Origin: Candidatus Latescibacterota bacterium
Lineage (GTDB): Bacteria; Krumholzibacteriota; Krumholzibacteriia; JACNKJ01
Length of the DNA stretch: 64,000 nt
Direction: 5' to 3'
Assembly: GCA_020633725.1 (NCBI GenBank)
Contig: JACKDC010000002.1
Location: 434,001-498,000, forward strand
This document shows, one piece after another, positions 59,430 to 64,000 of this stretch. Made by a program: the position numbers and the translations under genes. Position 1 is the first letter of the stretch. Each line of letters begins with the position of its first letter. The notes beneath the pieces are model-generated. The model was not told the DNA's origin and made no database searches. It saw nothing but the letters and a program-made list of their open reading frames with translations.

Positions 59430-60770
59430 ATGATCCGCCGCGCCGCGCTGTTGACCTTCGTCTGTCTCACGGCCGCAGGGCCTGCCGCCGCCGCCGCCGG
59501 GGACGCCGCCTTGGGCACCCAGCCCTATGACCGCTTCGAGTCGCCCTCGATCTGCGCCGACTGCCACGTGGACTTCGCGCGGCAGTGGGAGCAGGCGATG
59601 ATGTCCCAGGCCTACACGCACCACTGGGACGAGATCGAGTACTTCGAGCTGGCCGTGCCCCACGCCGAGAAGGACGCGAAGGTGGCCGGCGTGCGCGCGG
59701 GCTGCAACGGCTGCCACGCGCCACTGGCCTTCCTCGCGGGCGACGTACCGCCGCCCCGCCCCGAGGCGGGGAGCCGGGCCAACGAGTCGGTGTCCTGCGA
59801 CCTCTGCCACACGATCACGGGCTTCGAGGGCGACACGCCCTACAACTTCAACTGGACCGTCAGCCCGGGCGACACCAAGGTCGGGCCCGGCCGCGGTGGC
59901 GAGTCGCCCTACCACGGCATCGCGAAGAGTGCGTTCCTGGGCACGTCCGAGTTCTGCGGCACCTGCCACAACGAGAAGAGCCCCTACGACCAGTGGGTGA
60001 AGTCCACGCATCTCGAGTGGCGGGAGGGGCCCTACGCCGCCGAGGGCGTGCGCTGCCAGGACTGCCACATGCCGATGGCGATGGGCACGGCCGCGGTGGA
60101 TGGCGACGCGCGGCTCGTCGCCCAGCATCTCTTCCACGGCGCGCACGATGCGGGCAAGCTGGCCGGTGCGGTCGAGCTGCGCATGCATCCGGATCGGCGC
60201 GCGCAGCGTCGCGGCGGCGTCGTGCGTCTCAGCGTGCAGCTCTTCAACGCCAAGGCCGGGCACCAGATCCCCACCGGCTCAGTGGAGGACCGCATCGTCT
60301 GGCTGCACGTGGAGGCCACGGACGCCGCCGGCAAGGTCTACACCCTGCCCGTCGATCCCAAGGGCTTCGACGGCGAGGAGACCACCATCGCAGCCGACGT
60401 GCTCGCCTACCAGGACATGGGCATCGCCAAGGGCATCGCCGATTTCGCCGGCATCCAGCGCGACGGAGTGCCCGTGGGCGACCGCATCTTCCGCAAGGCC
60501 TACTTCGACCCCCAGGGCCGCATGACCATGCAGCAGTGGAACACGGCGTCCTTCGGCCCCGACTACCGCCTGGGCCCGCGCGAGACGAAGATCGAGACCT
60601 TCACGTGGCGGCTACCCGAGGACATCGCCGCAGGTCCGGTCACCGTGCGCGCGGTGCTCAACTACCAGAAGCTGGTCACGCCGGTCGGCGAGTTCCTGAA
60701 GGTGCCGTCCGAGGAGATGGCCACCATCGTCATCAACCGCGCCAAGACCGGCTTCGAGGTGCAGGGCTGA
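59430..60770 (+). CDS. Exported pentaheme c-type cytochrome (cytochrome c554-like)
   Basis: 446 residues. The signal peptide is RRAALLTFVCLTAAGPAAAAA. Five CXXCH haem sites are at C42 (CADCH), C92 (CNGCH), C123 (CDLCH), C176 (CGTCH) and C209 (CQDCH). The C-terminal 230 residues have no haem site and form a beta-rich domain (GGVVRLSVQLFNAKAGHQIPTG). This order is seen in the cytochrome c554 superfamily. It precedes the TonB-dependent receptor by ten bases, and the two likely form an operon for periplasmic electron transfer linked to metal uptake. Confidence 0.9.
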   Translation: MIRRAALLTFVCLTAAGPAAAAAGDAALGTQPYDRFESPSICADCHVDFARQWEQAMMSQAYTHHWDEIEYFELAVPHAEKDAKVAGVRAGCNGCHAPLAFLAGDVPPPRPEAGSRANESVSCDLCHTITGFEGDTPYNFNWTVSPGDTKVGPGRGGESPYHGIAKSAFLGTSEFCGTCHNEKSPYDQWVKSTHLEWREGPYAAEGVRCQDCHMPMAMGTAAVDGDARLVAQHLFHGAHDAGKLAGAVELRMHPDRRAQRRGGVVRLSVQLFNAKAGHQIPTGSVEDRIVWLHVEATDAAGKVYTLPVDPKGFDGEETTIAADVLAYQDMGIAKGIADFAGIQRDGVPVGDRIFRKAYFDPQGRMTMQQWNTASFGPDYRLGPRETKIETFTWRLPEDIAAGPVTVRAVLNYQKLVTPVGEFLKVPSEEMATIVINRAKTGFEVQG

Positions 60771-60780
60771 GGAGACGGGG

Positions 60781-62667
60781 ATGAAGGGCTGGGTTGGCGT
60801 AGCGACATTGACGTTCGTCATCGGCACGGCGGCCATCGCCACGGCGCAGGAAGTGCCGGACAGTCTCGCCCACTACTGGCTCGAGCCGGTGCTGGTCGAG
60901 GCCGCGCCGCTGCACACGGGCGACGTGGAGATCCTGCTCGACAAGAGCAATCACGTCGAACTGCTGCGCGAGCACGGCTTCGCGATCATCGAGCGGGGGC
61001 CCGCCTTCGCGAGCGACCTCTACCTGGACGGCCTGAAGCGCGAGGACATCGCCCTGCGCGTGGACGGCGAGCGCTTTCCCTGCGCCTGTCCCAACCGCAT
61101 GGACACGCCGGTCTCGCGCATCAATCCGCTGGAGATGGCGAGCTGCGCCCTCGATCGTTCCAGCACCTCGGATGCGGGGGGCCTCGGCGGCGCGCTGGAG
61201 TTCCGGCGGGCGGCGCCGTCGTCGGCGCTCGGCGTCCAGGCCGCGCTGAGCGGCCGCCTGCTGGGCGGGGAAGACTTCGACGCCTCGCTGGCCGGCGACT
61301 GGCGCGGCTACCGTCTGACGCTGCGCCGGGCCGAAGGTGGTCCCTACGTGGACGGCGGGGGGCTCGACTTCGTCGGACGCTACGGGCCGACGCTGGGCTA
61401 CGCCGCGAATCACCGCCACGGACTCACCGAGTTCTCGGCCTACGGCGGCAGCCCGCGCTGGCGGCAGGGCCTCAGCCTCTCGGCGAGCAAGGACGTCCTC
61501 TTTCCCTACCTGCTCATGGACGAGCGCCGGACCGAGTTCTGGAGCGCGTTCGGCGAGTGGCGGGGCCACAAGCTCTACCTGAATCACACGCGCCACCTCA
61601 TGGACAACGCGCTGCGCAACCAGCCCATGTCGATGGTCTCCGACGCGGACAACCTGACCGTCGGCGTGACGGGCCCGGGCTACGAGCTCTACTACCGCAA
61701 CTGGGACATCGCGAATAGCTTCCACAGCCCGGCGCTGCACATCGACAACGCCATGATGCCCGATCTCATGCTGGCGTCGCTGGCGCTGTCGCGGCAGGTG
61801 CACGCGGCGCGGGGCGTCTCGCTGGGGGCGCGCCTCGGGCTCCAGCACCAGTGGCTTGGCGACGCCTCGCGGCTGCCCTTCTACCAGACGCTCTACCCCG
61901 CGGCCGCCGACGAGCGCTGGTTCGTCCCCTTCGGGCTCATGGCCAACCTGGCGCGTCCGCTCGGCGACGCACTGGTGGGCGGGCTGCAGGCGGATCTCGG
62001 CAGCGAGGCGCCGCACCCGCGCGATCTCTACATCGCCGTGCAGAAGCCCATGGGCAAGCCCTGGTGGAGCGGCAATCCGACCCTGCGACAGCCGCTGCGC
62101 GCCACCTTGCGCGCACGGCTGCGGGGCCACGGCGTCACCGTGGAGGGCTTCGCCACGCGGATCTGGGACTACGCGGGGCTGGCCGCGAGCCGCGTGGAGG
62201 TCATGGAGACGGTCCGCGCCTACCAGACCGTGACGAACATCGACGCCGCGCTGGCCGGCGCGAGCGTGGCCGTCGAGCGCGCGTGGTTCGTGCTGCGGGC
62301 CTCGGGGCTGATTGGCCAGAACCTCAGCGCCGATAGTCCGCTGGCCGAGGTCCCGCCCCTCAGCGTCGAGACGACCCTGCGCGCCCCGCGCTGGCGAGGC
62401 CTGGGGCTGTGGGTCCGTCACCACTGGGATGACGCGCAGGCGCGCGTGGATGGCAGCCTGGGCGAGACGTCCACGCCGGCCTGGAACCGGGTCGACGCCG
62501 GCGCGGTCTGGGAGCGCGGGCCGCTCACGGCCACGCTGGAGTTGCACAACCTGGGCGATGTGGAGTATGCAGAGCATCTGTCCTTCCAGCGCGATCCCTT
62601 CGCTGCGAAGGAGCGCGTCTACGCGCCCGGGCGCCAGCTGCGGCTGGCCCTGAGCGTTCGCGGATGA
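60781..62667 (+). CDS. TonB-dependent outer-membrane receptor with Cys-x-Cys-Pro-Asn motif in the plug
   Basis: 628 residues. The signal peptide is VATLTFVIGTAAIATA. The plug domain has VDGERFPCACPNRMDTP (C101, C103, M107), a motif that I associate with copper-type receptors of the NosA/OprC kind, followed by SRINPLEMASC. The barrel occupies residues about 160-628, ends with an aromatic/hydrophobic strand (RQLRLALSVRG), and has no obvious TonB box. With the multiheme cytochrome gene just upstream, uptake of copper or another metal is the best guess. Confidence 0.82.
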   Translation: MKGWVGVATLTFVIGTAAIATAQEVPDSLAHYWLEPVLVEAAPLHTGDVEILLDKSNHVELLREHGFAIIERGPAFASDLYLDGLKREDIALRVDGERFPCACPNRMDTPVSRINPLEMASCALDRSSTSDAGGLGGALEFRRAAPSSALGVQAALSGRLLGGEDFDASLAGDWRGYRLTLRRAEGGPYVDGGGLDFVGRYGPTLGYAANHRHGLTEFSAYGGSPRWRQGLSLSASKDVLFPYLLMDERRTEFWSAFGEWRGHKLYLNHTRHLMDNALRNQPMSMVSDADNLTVGVTGPGYELYYRNWDIANSFHSPALHIDNAMMPDLMLASLALSRQVHAARGVSLGARLGLQHQWLGDASRLPFYQTLYPAAADERWFVPFGLMANLARPLGDALVGGLQADLGSEAPHPRDLYIAVQKPMGKPWWSGNPTLRQPLRATLRARLRGHGVTVEGFATRIWDYAGLAASRVEVMETVRAYQTVTNIDAALAGASVAVERAWFVLRASGLIGQNLSADSPLAEVPPLSVETTLRAPRWRGLGLWVRHHWDDAQARVDGSLGETSTPAWNRVDAGAVWERGPLTATLELHNLGDVEYAEHLSFQRDPFAAKERVYAPGRQLRLALSVRG

Positions 62668-62692
62668 CTCTCAGCCGCCGAGGACCGACGCC

Positions 62693-63340
62693 GTGACCAC
62701 CGACTCGCGCATCGACGCCACACGGAGCGCCCTGCTGGCCGACGGCGTGATCGTCGCGATCCGCTGCGACGACGCCGCCACCGCCGAGCGGGCCGCTCGC
62801 GCCGCGCTCGCCGGCGGACTCCGCGTGCTGGAGATCACCCTGACGACGCCGGGCGCGCTGGAGCTGATCGCCCGTCTCGCCGGCGAAGGCGTCGCGCTGG
62901 TGGGGGCGGGCACGGTGCTTGGCCCCGCCGACGTGACCGCCGTGGCCGCGGCCGGGGCGCGCTATGCCCTGTCACCGGTCTTCGGGGCGGACGTGGCGGA
63001 CGCGGCGCGTGCGGCCGGTCTGCTCTACGTGCCCGGCGCCGCCACGCCCCTCGAGATGCTCACAGCCCACCGCGCCGGCTGCGCGCTGGTGAAGTTCTTT
63101 CCCTCGGGCGCGCTGGGCGGCCCCGCCTTCCTGCGCGCCGTGCGCGGTCCGCTGCCGGAGATCGGACTCATTCCCACCAGCGGCCCCGACTCGACGAACA
63201 TCGGCGACTTCGTGGCGGCGGGCGCGCGCGCCGTGGGCGTGGGACCCGAGCTCTTCGGGCCGGGCTGGACGCCGGAGAGCGTGACCGCCGCCGCGCGCCG
63301 CACGCGGGAGGCCATGGATGCCGCCCGCGCCGCGCGTTGA
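62693..63340 (+). CDS. 2-dehydro-3-deoxy-phosphogluconate aldolase-like protein
   Basis: 215 residues from GTG 62693. VLEITLTT (E47), VGAGTVLGPADV and ALVKFFPSGALGG (K134, Schiff-base Lys) match the KDPG/KHG aldolase family. The Arg that binds the phosphate in the E-x-T-x-R motif is Thr here (TLTT), so the substrate may be a non-phosphorylated keto-acid such as 4-hydroxy-2-oxoglutarate or KDG-type compound. It is not part of an obvious Entner-Doudoroff cluster. Confidence 0.85.
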   Translation: MTTDSRIDATRSALLADGVIVAIRCDDAATAERAARAALAGGLRVLEITLTTPGALELIARLAGEGVALVGAGTVLGPADVTAVAAAGARYALSPVFGADVADAARAAGLLYVPGAATPLEMLTAHRAGCALVKFFPSGALGGPAFLRAVRGPLPEIGLIPTSGPDSTNIGDFVAAGARAVGVGPELFGPGWTPESVTAAARRTREAMDAARAAR

Positions 63341-63346
63341 GCGCAC

Positions 63347-63375
63347 AAAAAGACCGGACCCACCCGGACCCGGTC
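63347..63375 (-). terminator. Minus-strand terminator after the TPR gene
   Basis: On the minus strand GACCGG and CCGGTC (63375-63370 with 63357-63352) form a stem with further complementary bases in between, followed by TTTTT (63351-63347). Confidence 0.75.
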
Positions 63376-63492
63376 ACCACAGAAAGAAACGAAGCGGTAC
63401 CCTTACCCCGGTTTGCCATCCGGGGCGAGGACAGTGTCGCAACTGGAGCCGGCCGGCGCCAGTGAAACGTCGGTGAAGAGCCGAAAGAGTCG
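63376..63492 (-). other. Structured 3' untranslated region or candidate RNA
   Basis: Three hairpins follow one another in the 117 bases: ACTGG/CCAGT with an inner GCCGGC palindrome, CCCCGG/CCGGGG around TTTGCCAT (63406-63425), and a weaker CGG/CCG stem. They lie between the TPR stop and its terminator on the minus strand. No known RNA family was recognised. Confidence 0.35.
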
Positions 63493-64000
63493 CTAGGGCG
63501 TGTCGCTGCGCAGCCGCGCCAGCAGCTGCTCGGCGGCCTGGGCCTGGTCCTCGAAGCCCTTGGCGCGCTCCAGCAGGGCCACGGCGCCGGCCTCGTCATC
63601 CTGCTCCAGGGCGCAGTAGCCCTGCATCAGCACCGCGCGGCCCTGGCCGGCGTCCATGTCGGCGCAGTGGGCGTAGGCGTCGCGGGCGCGGCCGTACTCC
63701 TCCTCCATGTAGAGCAGGTCGCCCAGCAGCGACCAGAGCCGCACCGAGGGCTCGGCCGCCAGCGCGCGCTCCAGCGTGTCCAGCGCCGCCTCGCGCTCGT
63801 GCGCGGCGAGGTAGGTGCTCGCGAGACGCTCGAAGTCCTCCGCGCTGGGTTCGTCGCCCAGGGCGGCGGCGTAGCAGCTGCCGGCGAGGTCGGGCACCCC
63901 CGCCGCGCTGTAGAGATTGCCAAGCTGCACCTGCTCCTCCTCCGTGAGGGGTCGCAGGTAGCCGGCGACGGTGAGGTCCACGGCCGAGCGCTGGTAGTCG
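63493..64000 (-). CDS. TPR-repeat protein (N-terminus outside window)
   Basis: The frame is open to the window edge; the part visible is 169 residues including a run of TPR-like helical pairs ('VQLGNLYSAAGVPDLAGSCY', 'FERLASTYLAAHEREAALDT', 'LWSLLGDLLYMEEEYGRARD', 'VLMQGYCALEQDDEAGAVA'). TPR domains mediate protein-protein contacts. A GTG at 63981 could be a start but the frame continues beyond it. Confidence 0.75.
   Translation of the reverse strand, partial: DYQRSAVDLTVAGYLRPLTEEEQVQLGNLYSAAGVPDLAGSCYAAALGDEPSAEDFERLASTYLAAHEREAALDTLERALAAEPSVRLWSLLGDLLYMEEEYGRARDAYAHCADMDAGQGRAVLMQGYCALEQDDEAGAVALLERAKGFEDQAQAAEQLLARLRSDTP

Noticed and set aside
63376..63492. Cyclic-di-GMP (GEMM) riboswitch on the minus strand, suggested by GGCAAACC
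   Set aside because: The second conserved half (ACGCAAAGCC-like block) is missing and the position is 3' of a gene.

Overview
The window is G+C-rich (about 70% by eye) chromosomal DNA, densely packed with roughly 53 protein genes, many overlapping by 4 bases (ATGA or GTGA). No tRNA, rRNA, CRISPR array, insertion sequence or phage gene was recognised. The organism looks like a didermic, uncultivated-type member of the Fibrobacteres-Chlorobi-Bacteroidetes neighbourhood (Krumholzibacteria, Eisenbacteria or a similar lineage). The grounds are a complete LptD for lipopolysaccharide export, a TonB-dependent receptor, a short Bacteroidetes-like primary sigma factor, three secreted proteins ending in type IX-secretion-like sorting domains, and a PorX/PorY-like regulatory pair. 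The lineage is inference; the gene content is visible.

Layout. 1-4736: end of a propeller-like protein, then a nucleotide-sugar operon (two tandem 319-residue short-chain dehydrogenases, UDP-glucose dehydrogenase, UDP-GlcNAc 2-epimerase). 4919-6301: secreted beta-helix protein with a 10-G tract. 6352-8618: a HemC-like protein without catalytic residues, and serS. 8629-11514: PorY-like kinase and PorX-like regulator. 11511-17967: housekeeping run (tsaE, GT39, tsaB, rimI, purine nucleoside phosphorylase, accD, folC). 18285-24322: sorting-domain protein, Lon-like protease, sugar-type ABC ATPase, ROK kinase. 24319-30346: LptD, an HU protein and a predicted selenoprotein in which a phosphoesterase-like domain with a Cys-Gly-Sec motif is fused to a tetraheme cytochrome. 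30589-36825: two small zinc-ribbon proteins, envelope proteins, an M16 peptidase and the sigma factor. 37075-43858: large sorting-domain protein, Cys-rich lipoprotein, pdxST, a propeller lipoprotein, FmdB-like protein. 43944-49257 (minus strand): spondin-like protein, three cyclophilins, and a GT2/LAB-N/GT39 lipid-glycosylation operon. 49362-56177: metG and three secreted or lipid-anchored proteins. 56440-64000: uvrA, a pentaheme cytochrome with a TonB-dependent receptor, a KDPG-aldolase-like gene and a TPR protein that runs off the end.

The themes that tie the genes together are surface display and redox or metal chemistry in the envelope. Three proteins share the FlgD-like sorting domain and two others share a different C-terminal motif ending in KSLY. 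The PorX/PorY-like pair is the likely regulator of the sorting system. The multiheme cytochromes, the metal-type receptor, the YHS-like Cys-rich lipoprotein and the selenoprotein point to periplasmic redox and metal handling. The strongest novelty candidates are the UGA-containing multiheme selenoprotein, the cofactor-less HemC homolog, the KSLY C-terminal signal and the use of CTG start codons at tight gene junctions.
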